Shown here: piece after piece, positions 37,118 to 47,022 of the stretch
How positions within the stretch are numbered: position 1 is the stretch's first letter
Layout: every line of letters begins with the position of its first letter
NCBI RefSeq assembly: GCF_002234615.1
Contig: NZ_NMQW01000014.1
Location: forward strand, 1 to 64,000
DNA: 64,000 nt
From: Paenibacillus rigui
GTDB taxonomy: Bacteria > Bacillota > Bacilli > Paenibacillales > NBRC-103111
Direction: 5' to 3'
Position numbers and translations under genes: made by a program
The notes under the pieces: model-generated
What the model saw: the letters and a program-made list of their open reading frames with translations, nothing else
The model's database searches: none
Told to the model about the DNA's origin: nothing

Positions 37118-37960
37118 TTATCCTTTAATACCAGACGTTGCAATGCCTTCCACAAAGTACTTTTGACACACGATAAACAGGATGAAGCAGGGCACAAGCG
37201 ACAGGACGGACATGGCGAACATAGGGCCCCAATCGGACTGCGAGCTGGAGTCGAGAAATAACCGTAAACCCAGCGGTACAGTAAACATGGTGACATCGCT
37301 TAAATAAATTAATTGACTGAAAAAGTCGTCCCACGTCCACAGAAAGGTGAAGATGGTCGTCGTGATCAGTGCGGGAAGCGCGAGAGGCATCACGATTCGC
37401 CAATAAATTTGGACAGGTCCGCAGCCGTCAATCGTCGCCGCTTCATCCAGCTCCTTGGGCAGCCCGCGAATGAATTGCACCGTTAAAAAGATAAAAAATG
37501 CATCCGTACCGAGCCACTTCGGTATAATGAGCGGCAGGAAGGTGTTGACCCATTCCAGCTTGTTGAACAAAATATATTGCGGAATGAGCGTAACGTGATG
37601 CGGGAGCATAATGGTCATCAGCATCAGCCCGAAGCCGATGGCTTTGAAGCGGAAATGGAGACGGGCAAAGGCGTAAGCGGCCATAGAGCAGGAAATGACA
37701 TTGCCTGCGACAGCCCCCAAGGAAACGATCAGGGAGTTCCCAAGGAAATGGGAGAAGGAATTGCCCTGGGTACCGTTCCACCCGGATACGTAATTTTGCC
37801 AATTCCATTGCTTGGGCCAAATCCAGATTTCCGAGAAGATCATGTTGGCCGGCTTGAACGAGCTGCCGAGCATCCAGAGCACGGGATACAGCATGACGAA
37901 GGCAATCACAAGAATTAACATATGCTTCAAGAACACCATTTTTCCTGCAGTTACATTCAT
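37118..37960 (-). CDS. sugar ABC transporter permease (MalG type)
   Basis: A 280-residue inner-membrane permease of the carbohydrate uptake type 1 family with about six membrane spans. The coupling EAA loop is ELDEAATIDGCGPVQIYWRIVMPLALPAL near residue 175. It pairs with the permease at 37964. No ATPase gene is in the operon, so a shared MsmK-type ATPase elsewhere is likely to power it. That is a common arrangement in Firmicutes. Confidence 0.93.
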   Translation of the reverse strand: MNVTAGKMVFLKHMLILVIAFVMLYPVLWMLGSSFKPANMIFSEIWIWPKQWNWQNYVSGWNGTQGNSFSHFLGNSLIVSLGAVAGNVISCSMAAYAFARLHFRFKAIGFGLMLMTIMLPHHVTLIPQYILFNKLEWVNTFLPLIIPKWLGTDAFFIFLTVQFIRGLPKELDEAATIDGCGPVQIYWRIVMPLALPALITTTIFTFLWTWDDFFSQLIYLSDVTMFTVPLGLRLFLDSSSQSDWGPMFAMSVLSLVPCFILFIVCQKYFVEGIATSGIKG

Positions 37961-37963
37961 CGG

Positions 37964-38926
37964 TTATTTCCCCCCATCCTCGTAGTGAACCCATGTCCTG
38001 CTGGACCGGAAAACAAGCAGCGTGAAGCATCCGATCAGAATCACGAGCACCCAGGCCATTGCGGAAGCGTAGCCCATCTGGAAAAAGGCAAAGCCTTTTT
38101 TGTACAAGTACAGCGAATACATCAAGGTCGAGTTCACCGGGCCGCCGCTTCCGTTACTGATGACGAACGCTTGTGTGAATGATTGAAATGACGTAATAAT
38201 TTGCATGACCAGATTAAAGAAAATAACCGGGGATAAAATCGGAATCGTAATGTTGAAGAACTGATTGATTTTTCCCGCGCCGTCCACGGAAGAAGCCTCG
38301 TAGTACTCGGAAGGGATTTGTTTTAAACCTGACAAGAAAATGATCATCGAGGAGCCGAACTGCCAGACGGATAACAAAACAATGGAATATAAGGAATACT
38401 TCGGATTGGCCACCCAATCCGGTGCATGAATGCCCACATAAAGAAGCAGCTGATTCAGCAAGCCGTCGCCGCCGAGCATTTTGCGCCACAGCATGGCAAT
38501 CGCTACACTGCCCCCCAACAGGGAGGGGATGTAATAAATGGTGCGGTAAATACCCAAGCCGCGAATGCCTTTATTCAACAAAAGCGCTACGGCCAAGGCG
38601 AATGCGAGCTTGAGAGGGACAGAGACGAAAACATAAAGAAACGTAACCTTTAATGATTTCGTGAAGAGCGCATCGCCGGTGAACATCGTTACATAGTTGG
38701 AGGTCCCGACCCAAGCGGGAGGCGACAGAATGCTATAGTCCGTAAAGGAAAAGTACAGGGAGGCGAGCATAGGCCCCAGCGTGAGGAACACAAGCCCGAC
38801 GAGCCAGGGAGTCAGGAACAGCAAGGCGACTTTGTTTTGATGATACCTTTTTTTGACCTTTACCCGGTTTTGGGATGGAGCCGATTCGGCAAGCAATACA
38901 GTAGATTGTCCGTTCACAGAAGTCAC
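37964..38926 (-). CDS. sugar ABC transporter permease (MalF type)
   Basis: A 320-residue permease with about six membrane spans. Its EAA loop is SEYYEASSVDGAGKINQFFNITIPILSPV near residue 225. It lies 4 bases before the partner permease. A charged N-terminal extension of about 30 residues precedes the first span. The hairpin at 38959 separates it from the binding-protein gene. Confidence 0.93.
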   Translation of the reverse strand: MTSVNGQSTVLLAESAPSQNRVKVKKRYHQNKVALLFLTPWLVGLVFLTLGPMLASLYFSFTDYSILSPPAWVGTSNYVTMFTGDALFTKSLKVTFLYVFVSVPLKLAFALAVALLLNKGIRGLGIYRTIYYIPSLLGGSVAIAMLWRKMLGGDGLLNQLLLYVGIHAPDWVANPKYSLYSIVLLSVWQFGSSMIIFLSGLKQIPSEYYEASSVDGAGKINQFFNITIPILSPVIFFNLVMQIITSFQSFTQAFVISNGSGGPVNSTLMYSLYLYKKGFAFFQMGYASAMAWVLVILIGCFTLLVFRSSRTWVHYEDGGK

Positions 38927-38958
38927 CGCCTTCTCAGAAATTCAGCAAATGAGGGGCA

Positions 38959-38979
38959 GCCGTAAAAGAGCTTTACGGC
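38959..38979 (-). other. hairpin between binding-protein and permease genes
   Basis: GCCGTAAA and TTTACGGC form a perfect stem with a 5-base loop. No T-run follows on the minus strand. Such hairpins often protect the upstream message and raise binding protein over permease. Confidence 0.5.
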
Positions 38980-39004
38980 CACCGTCAGAGTATTTTTTTA
39001 TTAT

Positions 39005-40327
39005 TTATTTGTTTGTTTTACTTAGAATAGCATTGGAGCCGGTAATAAATTGGCCTACAATCGAATCAACCGCCCCTTGTCCGAACGAAATTTGCTCGCT
39101 AGACGTTTTGAAGTTTTTATCGATTTCGGCAAAGCCCTGCGGATAAGGAGGGTCGATGTCGCTTGCTTGCTTAGCGGCCGTATTGATGAAGTCGAATATT
39201 AATTGGTCCATCTCCGTCAATGTCGGCTTGAGCTGCTCCCGGACTTGGGAATTGACGGGTACGCCGCGCTCGGAGCCAAGAATTTTGGTCGCCTCCGGAT
39301 CGTTAACCAGGAAATCGATCAGCATGGCGACTTCCTTCGGATGCGCTGTTTTGGAATACCCGGAGACGAACTGGCTCGGCTTCAAATATTGGCCGCCTTT
39401 TTTCTCGTTCTCCAGATGAGGAATCACTTGGATCTTCAGCTTATCGTTTTGATTTTTAATTACTTTTTGGAACGTGGACAGCTGATTGGACCAGGCAAAA
39501 TCCATCGCCGCGGTGCCCAGCGAGATCGGGCGCGTCTCCAGAGCATTCGTCATGGCTGCGGTAACCTCCGGTGTCGTAACGCTGCCGCTTTTACGCAGAC
39601 CCTCCCACATGCCGAACCATGAAGCCAGGTCTTCCTTGGAAGCTCCCAGCTTGCCGTCGGTGAATAAGCCGTGACCGTTCTGCCGGGTATAGATTTCGAA
39701 AATATTGGTTGTTCCTGAAATGTCCGGCGACCCGAAGTAGCCCTTGCCTTTGGCTTGAGCAATTTTGCCCGCGACTGCGCTGAAATCCTTCCACGTCCAA
39801 TTGTCCTTTGGCTCCTCGATGCCAAGCTCTTTAAACACGGAAGCATTGTAAATGACTCCGGCAGCATTCACACCCATCGTAATGGCATACAGCTTGCCGT
39901 CGATGGAGCCTGCTTTGATCATGCTCGGATCGTGCTTATCGGTATTTAGATCTTTGCTTTGCACGTAAGGTCCCAGATCGAGCAGGGCGCCACGCTTGGC
40001 ATAGTCGGCAAGAAAGGCATAATCCATCTGAATGATATCCGGGGCGTTCGCTCCGGCCACCTGGGTGGAGAGCTTGTCGAAATAACCGTCCCAGCCTGAA
40101 AACTCAGGCTTGATTGTAATCTCAGGGTGTTTTTCTTCAAACAGCTTTAAAGCCTTGGTTGTCAGATCGTGACGGGTTTGCGAGCCCCACCAGGTCATGC
40201 GCAGCTCGATTTTCTTATTCGTGCTCCCTGTAGAGGCTTGTTTGGTATCTTTCGGTGCAGCTGTCGAGCACCCGCTTAAGGCAAGCGCAAGCGAAATGAA
40301 CGTCAATGAAGCGACTCTTTTGTTCAT
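39005..40327 (-). CDS. sugar-binding lipoprotein of the ABC transporter
   Basis: A 440-residue extracellular solute-binding protein, family 1. The signal peptide ends in the lipobox LSGC near residue 20, so it is lipid-anchored. The mature start IELRMTWWGSQTRHDLTTKAL is typical of carbohydrate-binding members. ATG at 40327 with GGGGG nine bases upstream is used. As first gene of the operon it is behind a cre-like palindrome. B. subtilis YesO is a possible functional counterpart, but the ligand is not known. Confidence 0.93.
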   Translation of the reverse strand: MNKRVASLTFISLALALSGCSTAAPKDTKQASTGSTNKKIELRMTWWGSQTRHDLTTKALKLFEEKHPEITIKPEFSGWDGYFDKLSTQVAGANAPDIIQMDYAFLADYAKRGALLDLGPYVQSKDLNTDKHDPSMIKAGSIDGKLYAITMGVNAAGVIYNASVFKELGIEEPKDNWTWKDFSAVAGKIAQAKGKGYFGSPDISGTTNIFEIYTRQNGHGLFTDGKLGASKEDLASWFGMWEGLRKSGSVTTPEVTAAMTNALETRPISLGTAAMDFAWSNQLSTFQKVIKNQNDKLKIQVIPHLENEKKGGQYLKPSQFVSGYSKTAHPKEVAMLIDFLVNDPEATKILGSERGVPVNSQVREQLKPTLTEMDQLIFDFINTAAKQASDIDPPYPQGFAEIDKNFKTSSEQISFGQGAVDSIVGQFITGSNAILSKTNK

Positions 40328-40358
40328 CAATGATTACCCCCTTGATCGACTCTTTTTT

Positions 40359-40372
40359 TGTAAGTGCTTACA
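40359..40372. promoter_or_regulatory. cre-like palindrome of the ABC transporter operon
   Basis: TGTAAGTGCTTACA is a perfect palindrome differing from the CcpA cre consensus at one fixed base. A TATAAA -10-like hexamer lies 10 bases upstream on the minus strand, so the site would cover the transcription start. Confidence 0.65.
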
Positions 40373-40500
40373 TGTCATATTTTATAGGCTGATGCCTATT
40401 TCAGGAATAAAAGATAGTAAGGTAAATCATCAAAAAAGTAAGGCTTGTACAAAAGAACAACTGGATTTCCTATTCTTTCTGGCGAATGAGCTTCAGACGA

Positions 40501-40532
40501 CAAAAAGAACCGCAGCGTAAAGAAGCGGTTCT
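40501..40532 (-). terminator. terminator of hemL
   Basis: AGAACCGC and GCGGTTCT pair over an 11-base loop. On the minus strand TTTTG follows. Confidence 0.8.
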
Positions 40533-40573
40533 CCCTATAGTTCATTCTCGAAATAGAAGGGCATGGAAGCCGT

Positions 40574-41941
40574 TTATCGGGTCGTCGATTCGGAAGCCAT
40601 GACGGCAAAAGCCCGTTCCGCTGCTTGAATCGTCACCTCAATATCCTCATCGGTATGAGCGGTCGTCATAAACCACGCTTCATATTTGGAGGGGGCGAGG
40701 CAGATGCCCTGCTCGAGCATCAGGCGGAAGAAGCGGGCGAATTGCTCGCCGTCGGTATCCTGCGCCTGATCGTAGTCTGTGACCGGATGGTCGCAGAAAT
40801 GCGTGGACAGCGACCCGCGGATGCGGTTAATCGTCAGCGCGATGCCGTGCTCGCGCGCGCCTTGGGCCAGGCCCGCTTCGAGCCGGGCGGCCAAACGGTC
40901 GAGCCGGTCGTAGACGCCCGGCTCCCGCAGTGCCTGCAGGCATGCAATGCCTGCAGAAATGGAGGCAGGGTTGCCCGCCATCGTTCCCGCTTGATACGCG
41001 GGACCCAGGGGCGCTACCTGCTCCATGATCTCCTTGCGGCCCCCATAGGCCCCGATCGGCAGCCCGCCGCCGATGATTTTGCCCAGGGCCGTCAGGTCCG
41101 GCTCGATGGCCGCGAGGCTCGGCGCCTCCAGGCCGTCAAACGTTTGCGCCGCGCCGTAATGAAAGCGGAACGCGGTAATCACCTCGTCGTAGATGACGAG
41201 GGAGCCGTTTGCCCGCGCGAGGGAGCACAGCGCCTCGAGGAAGCCCGGCTTCGGCATCACCATGCCGAAGTTGCCGACGATAGGCTCGACCATCACCGCG
41301 GCGATGTCGTCGCCCCAGTGAGCGAGCGCGGCTTCGAGCGCCTCGGCATTGTTGAAGGGCACCGTGATGACCTCGTTCGCGATGCTCATCGGGATGCCGG
41401 CGCTGTCAGGGATGCCCAGCGTGGAAGGTCCTGAGCCTGCGGCGACGAGTACCAGGTCAGAGTGGCCGTGGTAGCAGCCGGCGAACTTGATTATTTTGTT
41501 GCGGCCCGTATAAGCACGGGCGACGCGAATGGTCGTCATAACCGCTTCGGTGCCGGAGTTGACGAAGCGCACTTTGTCCAGGGAAGGAATCGCTTCCTTG
41601 ATCATACGCGCGAATTCGATTTCGAGCTCGGTCGGCGTTCCGTACAGCGTGCCGTTCTCCGCTGCGCGGACGATAGCGGCCGTCACGTGCGGATGGGCAT
41701 GCCCCAAAATGATAGGTCCGTAAGCGGCCAAATAATCGATGTACCGGTTATTGTCGGCATCCCAGAAATAAGCGCCTTGGCCTCGCTGCATAAATACAGG
41801 GGCGCCGCCCCCGACAGCCTTGAAGGAGCGGGAGGGGCTGTTGACGCCTCCGACGATATGCTTCAGTGCTTCTTCGTATAATGCAGCAGACCGGGGTCTG
41901 GATAAAGGTTGTTGGTTAGGATTCAAATTCAAATTCGTCAT
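40574..41941 (-). CDS. hemL: glutamate-1-semialdehyde 2,1-aminomutase
   Basis: A PLP enzyme of 455 residues that converts glutamate-1-semialdehyde to 5-aminolevulinate for haem. The PLP lysine is in [19 protein letters not shown], and the cofactor motif GCYHGHSD and end loop AGTMAGNP are present. ATG at 41941 is used, with AAGGAG 13 bases upstream, slightly far. A TTG four codons earlier is too near that site. It stands alone, like GsaB-type second copies, away from hemAXCDB. The 40800-41400 part is unusually GC-rich. Confidence 0.94.
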   Translation of the reverse strand: MTNLNLNPNQQPLSRPRSAALYEEALKHIVGGVNSPSRSFKAVGGGAPVFMQRGQGAYFWDADNNRYIDYLAAYGPIILGHAHPHVTAAIVRAAENGTLYGTPTELEIEFARMIKEAIPSLDKVRFVNSGTEAVMTTIRVARAYTGRNKIIKFAGCYHGHSDLVLVAAGSGPSTLGIPDSAGIPMSIANEVITVPFNNAEALEAALAHWGDDIAAVMVEPIVGNFGMVMPKPGFLEALCSLARANGSLVIYDEVITAFRFHYGAAQTFDGLEAPSLAAIEPDLTALGKIIGGGLPIGAYGGRKEIMEQVAPLGPAYQAGTMAGNPASISAGIACLQALREPGVYDRLDRLAARLEAGLAQGAREHGIALTINRIRGSLSTHFCDHPVTDYDQAQDTDGEQFARFFRLMLEQGICLAPSKYEAWFMTTAHTDEDIEVTIQAAERAFAVMASESTTR

Positions 41942-42041
41942 AGGGGAAAACAAGCTCCTTCTATTTCTTCATTCCGCTGAACGCGGTCGCTTATCCTAGC
42001 AAGGCTTCGATAGAGGTTTTCTCATCGTAGCCTACGGGTTA

Positions 42042-42839
42042 TTAGTGCATCAGCAGGCCTTTGATGACAATAACGGCTTTGCCTTCGATCCGTACTCGGT
42101 CTTCAACGGTCTGAAGCTTGACCACACCGGTTCGAGCCGATAGCTGAATGGCCGTCATGCCGCTTTTTCCAAGCTTCGTCCGCCAGTACGGAGCCAGAGC
42201 ACAGTAGGCGGAGCCTGTCACCGGGTCCTCGTCAATGCCAATGGGAGAGAAGAAGCACCGTGCCGTAATATCGTAGGCCGGGTCGTCCGAGCGGCTGGTC
42301 ACCAGGACTCCTCGTGCAGGAAGCTCCTTAAGCAGCTGAAAATCGGGCTTCAGCTCGCGGACCTGCTGCTCCGATGCCACTTCTACAATATAATCGAACC
42401 GATTGCGGGAAACAGCAACTGGCTCAACGCCAAGCGCCTGCTTCAGCAGCTCGGGAGCAGAGCTCGGCTCGGGCGGCTCGGCCGGAAAGTTCAGCTCAAT
42501 GCTATCCTGGAGTCGGCGGGCCGTCAATACACCGCTCAGGGTATGAAAATGAAGCTTGTCTAGGCCATAGGCGGCTCCTGTTTCCCATAATACGTGAGCG
42601 CTCGCCAGCGTGGCATGGCCGCACAGCTCGACTTCCGCCTGCTTCGTAAACCAACGCAGCTTATAGCTTCCCCGCTTCTCCGTGGCGCAGAGGAAGGCCG
42701 TCTCCGACAAATTCATCTCCGCGGCAATGCTTTGAAGCCAAGTATCCTCTTCAGGAAATGATTGCAGAATGCATACTGCCGCCGGGTTGCCGGAATAAGC
42801 TTGAGACGTAAAAGCATCAACCGTATAAATTGGAATCAT
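42042..42839 (-). CDS. PhzF-family isomerase/epimerase
   Basis: A 265-residue PhzF-family protein. The catalytic Glu is in MNLSETAFL near residue 46. ELCGHATLASAHVL and EDPVTGSAYCALAPYW are the family signatures of the two-lobed diaminopimelate-epimerase-like fold. AAAGGAGAGG precedes the ATG at 42839. The substrate of most such proteins is unknown, and no phenazine genes are nearby. It is in the same direction as hemL, 100 bases upstream of it. Confidence 0.88.
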   Translation of the reverse strand: MIPIYTVDAFTSQAYSGNPAAVCILQSFPEEDTWLQSIAAEMNLSETAFLCATEKRGSYKLRWFTKQAEVELCGHATLASAHVLWETGAAYGLDKLHFHTLSGVLTARRLQDSIELNFPAEPPEPSSAPELLKQALGVEPVAVSRNRFDYIVEVASEQQVRELKPDFQLLKELPARGVLVTSRSDDPAYDITARCFFSPIGIDEDPVTGSAYCALAPYWRTKLGKSGMTAIQLSARTGVVKLQTVEDRVRIEGKAVIVIKGLLMH

Positions 42840-42909
42840 GTCGAACCTCTCCTTTGAGCCCATTGCTCTTTGGTTTGCCTGAGCTTGCCCGTTCATAGGG
42901 GATGAGGGA

Positions 42910-43959
42910 TTACCTTTTGCTGTCCGATGTGCCGCTTGTTGTTTTTATGCTTCCCTTGGTCGTCGGCGCAGAGGCTTCCTTTTGTGCTGTGGCGGGGTCC
43001 TTCCCTTCGAACAGCAGCTTCAAATAGGCTTGCAGCTTGTCTTTGTTTACGCTGATCACTTCGGCTCCGCCAACCCGTTTTTCAATCAACAGGTCCGAGG
43101 GAGGGATTTGCTGGCTGACCATGCCTTCCGTCTTCGCTTCATAGCCTAGGGAGCCTAATTTCAGCATATCGGTCGTGGACAGATTCGTTTCAATAAAAGG
43201 ATCAACGCTGTTTAATATTTTGGGCAGCCGGATGAGCGAGGAGGTGCTTTGCATCTTCTGGGCTACCGCCGTCATAAACTTTCGCTGCCGCTCTGTACGG
43301 GCAAAATCGCTCATGGCGTCATGCCGGAAGCGGACATACTGCAGGGCGGTTTTCCCATCCAGATGCTGCATGCCTTTTTTTAAATCAATGTCATATTCGT
43401 GCCCGTCTTCCGCATCGGTGTATTTCATGTTTTTCTCCACATCGATGTCGATCCCGCCGATGGCATCCACCAGTGCGATAAATCCTTTAAAGTCCGTATA
43501 CACATAATATTGAATCGGGATACCCAACAGATCGCTGACCGTTCTCATGGCCAGATTCGGGCCGCCCGTCGCCAGCGCCGCATTGATACGGTCCTCGCCT
43601 TGGCCCGGGATTTTGACATACGTATCCCTCAGGATGGAAAATAAATATGCTTTTTTCGTAACCGGATCAATGGAAGCGACCATCAAGGTGTCGGACCTGG
43701 GAATTTCATTCTTCTTCAAGCCGCGCGAATCGCCGCCGAGCAGAAGGACATTGACCCGCTGCTTCCCCTCCCATTTGGGCGGAGTATAGGACTCGGCCGG
43801 CTTGCTTGTGCCCTTGGAGGTTACCGTACCGAAAATTTTCCCTTCGGGCTTGCTTTGAATATTATTCGCGAAATGTAAGAACGCATATGTATAATATCCG
43901 ACACCCACCAAGAGCAGAAGCAGCAACGTGAGCAAGGTCCATTTGATTTTTCTAACCAT
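42910..43959 (-). CDS. LytR-CpsA-Psr (LCP) family wall glycopolymer transferase
   Basis: A 349-residue LCP protein attaching teichoic acid-like or other glycopolymers to peptidoglycan. One N-terminal membrane span at about residues 7-27 holds an extracellular domain. Conserved parts are SDTLMVASIDP, FSILRDTYV, RINAALATGG and YVRFRHDAMSDFARTERQRKF. The C-terminal tail is rich in Ala, Thr and Ser. It faces the ABC exporter genes across a 275-base region. Confidence 0.94.
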   Translation of the reverse strand: MVRKIKWTLLTLLLLLLVGVGYYTYAFLHFANNIQSKPEGKIFGTVTSKGTSKPAESYTPPKWEGKQRVNVLLLGGDSRGLKKNEIPRSDTLMVASIDPVTKKAYLFSILRDTYVKIPGQGEDRINAALATGGPNLAMRTVSDLLGIPIQYYVYTDFKGFIALVDAIGGIDIDVEKNMKYTDAEDGHEYDIDLKKGMQHLDGKTALQYVRFRHDAMSDFARTERQRKFMTAVAQKMQSTSSLIRLPKILNSVDPFIETNLSTTDMLKLGSLGYEAKTEGMVSQQIPPSDLLIEKRVGGAEVISVNKDKLQAYLKLLFEGKDPATAQKEASAPTTKGSIKTTSGTSDSKR

Positions 43960-44064
43960 CGGGTCTCATCCTCTCTTTGGTCGTCGGCTCCTTTTCCTTT
44001 AGAAAAGGTTCGTGTATCATAACGTGTATAGGGTTTGGAAAAGTTGCAGGGTCATACCCGGATA

Positions 44065-44093
44065 TTAGAGGAAAGGCGTCCTTTTATTATAAT
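44065..44093 (+). promoter_or_regulatory. promoter of the ABC exporter operon
   Basis: A perfect TATAAT at 44088-44093 lies 17 bases after TTAGAG, a weak -35. Confidence 0.45.
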
Positions 44094-44142
44094 TTGTTTC
44101 CAAACTTTATAGCAAGTTACGTCAGATTGCGACACGTTCCGC

Positions 44143-44174
44143 AAGGAGGTGACGGGGCGTAAAGTCCTCCTTTT
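44143..44174 (+). terminator. possible attenuator hairpin before the ABC exporter
   Basis: AAGGAGG and CCTCCTT pair across a 16-base loop, followed by a short T-run. It lies between the promoter and the first gene. No riboswitch motif was recognised. Confidence 0.35.
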
Positions 44175-44234
44175 GTGGAAAACAACCAGATAGCCCCGTA
44201 TCGAAAAATATACAAGCACGCTCAGGAGGAGACC

Positions 44235-45299
44235 ATGCAAGCTATAGAAGTGAACAACCTGCGTAAGGAGTTCAAGGTACAAAAGAGCCGCAGCGGCCTC
44301 AAAGGGGCTGTCCGCGATTTGTTTAACCGGGAATACACTCAAGTCAGAGCGGTCAAGGACATCAGCTTTCAGATCCCGAAGGGGGAGATCTGCGGCTACA
44401 TCGGCGAGAATGGAGCAGGGAAATCGACAACGATCAAAATGCTCACAGGCATTCTCGTGCCCACGGCGGGAGAGATTCGCGTCAACGGCTACATCCCTTT
44501 CCAGGACCGCGAGAAATTCGTGAAAGGCATCGGCGTCGTATTCGGCCAGCGCAGCCAGCTGTGGTGGGATATCGGCGTTATCGAATCGTTCCAGCTGTTG
44601 AAGAAGGTATACCGGGTGTCTGAAGCAGACTTCAAGCAGCGGCTGGATGAACTGGTGGAACGGCTTCAATTGTCGGAGCTGCTCAGCCGGCCTGTACGGA
44701 AGCTGAGTCTCGGGCAGCGTATGCGCTGTGAGCTGGCGGCGTCCTTGCTGCACAATCCGCAGATTGTGTTTCTGGACGAGCCGACGATCGGACTTGATAT
44801 TGTGGTGAAAACGGAAATCCGGGAATTTTTGAAGCAGATGAACCAAAGGTACGAGACGACCATCCTGCTGACGACGCATGACCTGCAGGATATCGAGGCG
44901 CTGTGCTCCCGTGTTATTATGCTCGACGACGGCCGGATCATTTATGACGGAGGCTTGGAGGAATTAAAGGCGAAGTGGGGCAAAGGCAAGGAAGTGATCC
45001 TGCAATTTGCCGAAGCCGTTTCCTTAGACCGTCTGCAGAAGCTGACGGAGGGTCTTGAGGTTGCTTGGTCGGTAGACAATGAATTGACAGCCCGGGTCTG
45101 GATACCTCAGCAGAAGGTAAATGTGTCCGAGGTGTTGAGCCGTGTCGTCGGGGTCATGGGCATTGAAGATATCAAGATCGTCGAAACGAATACGGATGAC
45201 ATCGTGCGTGAGATTTATAAGTCGGGATCGGCCGAAGCCAAAGCGATGCATGCTCTGAACGAGAAGGCGGAGCAGGAGGAAGTGAAAGTTCATGCTTAG
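44235..45299 (+). CDS. ABC-2 exporter ATPase
   Basis: A 354-residue ABC ATPase. Walker A is GENGAGKST near residue 61, the signature is LSLGQRMRCELA, and Walker B is IVFLDEPTIGLD. A C-terminal regulatory extension follows the core. The type is that of the uncharacterised COG4586 system with two DUF990-like permeases. ATG at 44235 follows AGGAGG. The stop overlaps the next start by 8 bases. The substrate is unknown, with drugs, lipids or glycans possible. Confidence 0.93.
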   Translation: MQAIEVNNLRKEFKVQKSRSGLKGAVRDLFNREYTQVRAVKDISFQIPKGEICGYIGENGAGKSTTIKMLTGILVPTAGEIRVNGYIPFQDREKFVKGIGVVFGQRSQLWWDIGVIESFQLLKKVYRVSEADFKQRLDELVERLQLSELLSRPVRKLSLGQRMRCELAASLLHNPQIVFLDEPTIGLDIVVKTEIREFLKQMNQRYETTILLTTHDLQDIEALCSRVIMLDDGRIIYDGGLEELKAKWGKGKEVILQFAEAVSLDRLQKLTEGLEVAWSVDNELTARVWIPQQKVNVSEVLSRVVGVMGIEDIKIVETNTDDIVREIYKSGSAEAKAMHALNEKAEQEEVKVHA

Positions 45300-46086
45300 T
45301 GCCTATGTCGATATGATCCGGATTCGCTTTCTGATGATGCTTGCCTACCGGGTCAATTATTACAGCGGGATCCTCATTTATGCGCTCAATATCGGCGCTT
45401 ATTATTTTTTGTGGAAGGCGATCTACGGAACGAATGAAGTGCTTGGCGGCATGACGGTCGGGCAAATGACGACGTATGTAGCTGTATCCTGGATGGCTAG
45501 AGCGTTCTACTTTAACAACCTCGACCGGGAAATTGCCAACGAAATCAAGGACGGCAGTGTAGCGATTCAGTTCATCCGTCCGTATAACTATATTATTGTC
45601 AAAATGATGCAGGGCTTCGGTGAAGGTATATTCCGTCTGCTGCTGTTTTCCACGCCAGGGATGGTGATCGTATCGCTATTGTTTCCGGTGAAGCTTCCGA
45701 CGGATCCCGGCGTATGGGGATTATTCCTGCTGATGCTGTTCTTCAGCTTTCTCATTAACTCCCAGATCAATATCATCACCGGGCTGTTCGCCTTCTTCCT
45801 CGAAAACAACGAGGGCATGATGCGGATGAAGCGGGTGGCCGTAGATTTGTTCTCCGGGCTTGTTGTACCGATGTCGTTCTTTCCGGGCTGGGCGGAGGGT
45901 CTGCTGAAGCTGCTTCCGTTCCAAGCCATAACGTATTTGCCAGGCGCTGTTTTCACGGGCAAGACAACGGGAACGGCAGCTTACCAGGTGCTGGGTGTGC
46001 AGGTGCTCTGGTTCTTGATCTTGATCCTACCGTTGTTCGTGCTCTGGCGCAGCGCCAGAACGCGGCTGTTCGTGCAGGGAGGTTGA
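45292..46086 (+). CDS. ABC-2 type permease, first subunit
   Basis: A 264-residue membrane protein with six hydrophobic segments, of the COG4587 / ABC2_membrane_6 kind. FNNLDREIANEIKDGSVAIQFIRPYNY near residue 72 is the conserved cytoplasmic stretch. It overlaps the ATPase gene at its start and the second permease at its end, so the three proteins are produced together. Confidence 0.9.
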   Translation: MLSAYVDMIRIRFLMMLAYRVNYYSGILIYALNIGAYYFLWKAIYGTNEVLGGMTVGQMTTYVAVSWMARAFYFNNLDREIANEIKDGSVAIQFIRPYNYIIVKMMQGFGEGIFRLLLFSTPGMVIVSLLFPVKLPTDPGVWGLFLLMLFFSFLINSQINIITGLFAFFLENNEGMMRMKRVAVDLFSGLVVPMSFFPGWAEGLLKLLPFQAITYLPGAVFTGKTTGTAAYQVLGVQVLWFLILILPLFVLWRSARTRLFVQGG

Positions 46087-46091
46087 TGACG

Positions 46092-46877
46092 ATGTTTTAT
46101 TTAAGCCTGGTATCCGACTACTTGAAAAATTACATGAAAACGCGTCTCGCCTACCGTTCGGACTTCTGGATTGAGGTTTTGTCCGATCTGTTGTTTAACG
46201 GACTGAATTTGTTCTTCATTCTGGTGGTGTTCCAGCACACGCAGCGGATCGGCGAATGGAATGAGCAGCAGGTTTTGTTCATTTACGGCTATTTTATGGT
46301 GCCTTACGGCATTTTTATTACTTTTTTCAACCTATGGGGCTTTAGTGAGCGATATATTGTAAAAGGGGAGCTGGATCGGATTTTGACCCGTCCCGCTTAT
46401 AACCTCATTCAGCTGATGCTGGAAAATATGGACCCGTCCTCGCTGTTCAGCGCACTGACCGGGTTTCTGATTATGGTCTATTCCTGGACGCATCTCGGTT
46501 TGAGCCTGACATGGTATGACCCTTTGATCTTTGTACTGCTGGTAGTAGGCTCGATCATGATTTACGGAGGCGTTTATATTTTCTTTACGTCGCTGGCCTT
46601 TTTCTCGGATTCGCCGACAGGGATTTTGCCGCTGCTGTGGAATTTGCAAAACTACGGCCGGTACCCTATGACGATTTATAACAAGCTGCTCGGCTTCCTA
46701 CTGACCTGGGTACTGCCATTCGGCTTTGTCGGGTTTTACCCGGCGGCTTATTTCCTGGATCGGGAGCATTGGGGGCGGTTTGCTTTATTGACCCCGCTGG
46801 TCGGGATCGGATTTTTGACGATAGCGCTGCTGGTTTGGAATTTCGGCATCAAGCGGTACCGCGGAGCGGGATCGTAA
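46092..46877 (+). CDS. ABC-2 type permease, second subunit
   Basis: A membrane protein of 261 residues with six hydrophobic segments, COG3694-like. GELDRILTRPAYNLIQLMLEN near residue 92 matches the conserved cytoplasmic stretch in the partner. ATG at 46092 is used because GGGAGG lies 9 bases upstream. ATG at 46086 overlaps the preceding stop but is too close to that site. A terminator follows. Confidence 0.9.
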   Translation: MFYLSLVSDYLKNYMKTRLAYRSDFWIEVLSDLLFNGLNLFFILVVFQHTQRIGEWNEQQVLFIYGYFMVPYGIFITFFNLWGFSERYIVKGELDRILTRPAYNLIQLMLENMDPSSLFSALTGFLIMVYSWTHLGLSLTWYDPLIFVLLVVGSIMIYGGVYIFFTSLAFFSDSPTGILPLLWNLQNYGRYPMTIYNKLLGFLLTWVLPFGFVGFYPAAYFLDREHWGRFALLTPLVGIGFLTIALLVWNFGIKRYRGAGS

Positions 46878-46929
46878 GGTGCTGCTGCATAAACCGTATT
46901 GTAACGACGCAAGTTAAATCGCACGACCC

Positions 46930-46966
46930 AAAGCCCTGATCGCCAAGATCAGGGCTTTGATTTTTG
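46930..46966 (+). terminator. terminator of the ABC exporter operon
   Basis: A perfect 12-bp stem AAAGCCCTGATC/GATCAGGGCTTT with a 5-base loop is followed by GATTTTTG. Confidence 0.92.
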
Positions 46967-47022
46967 CACAATGCGATAAGGAAGAAAAGTTAAAGTAAAG
47001 CTGCAGGTTGAAGTTCAATCGG

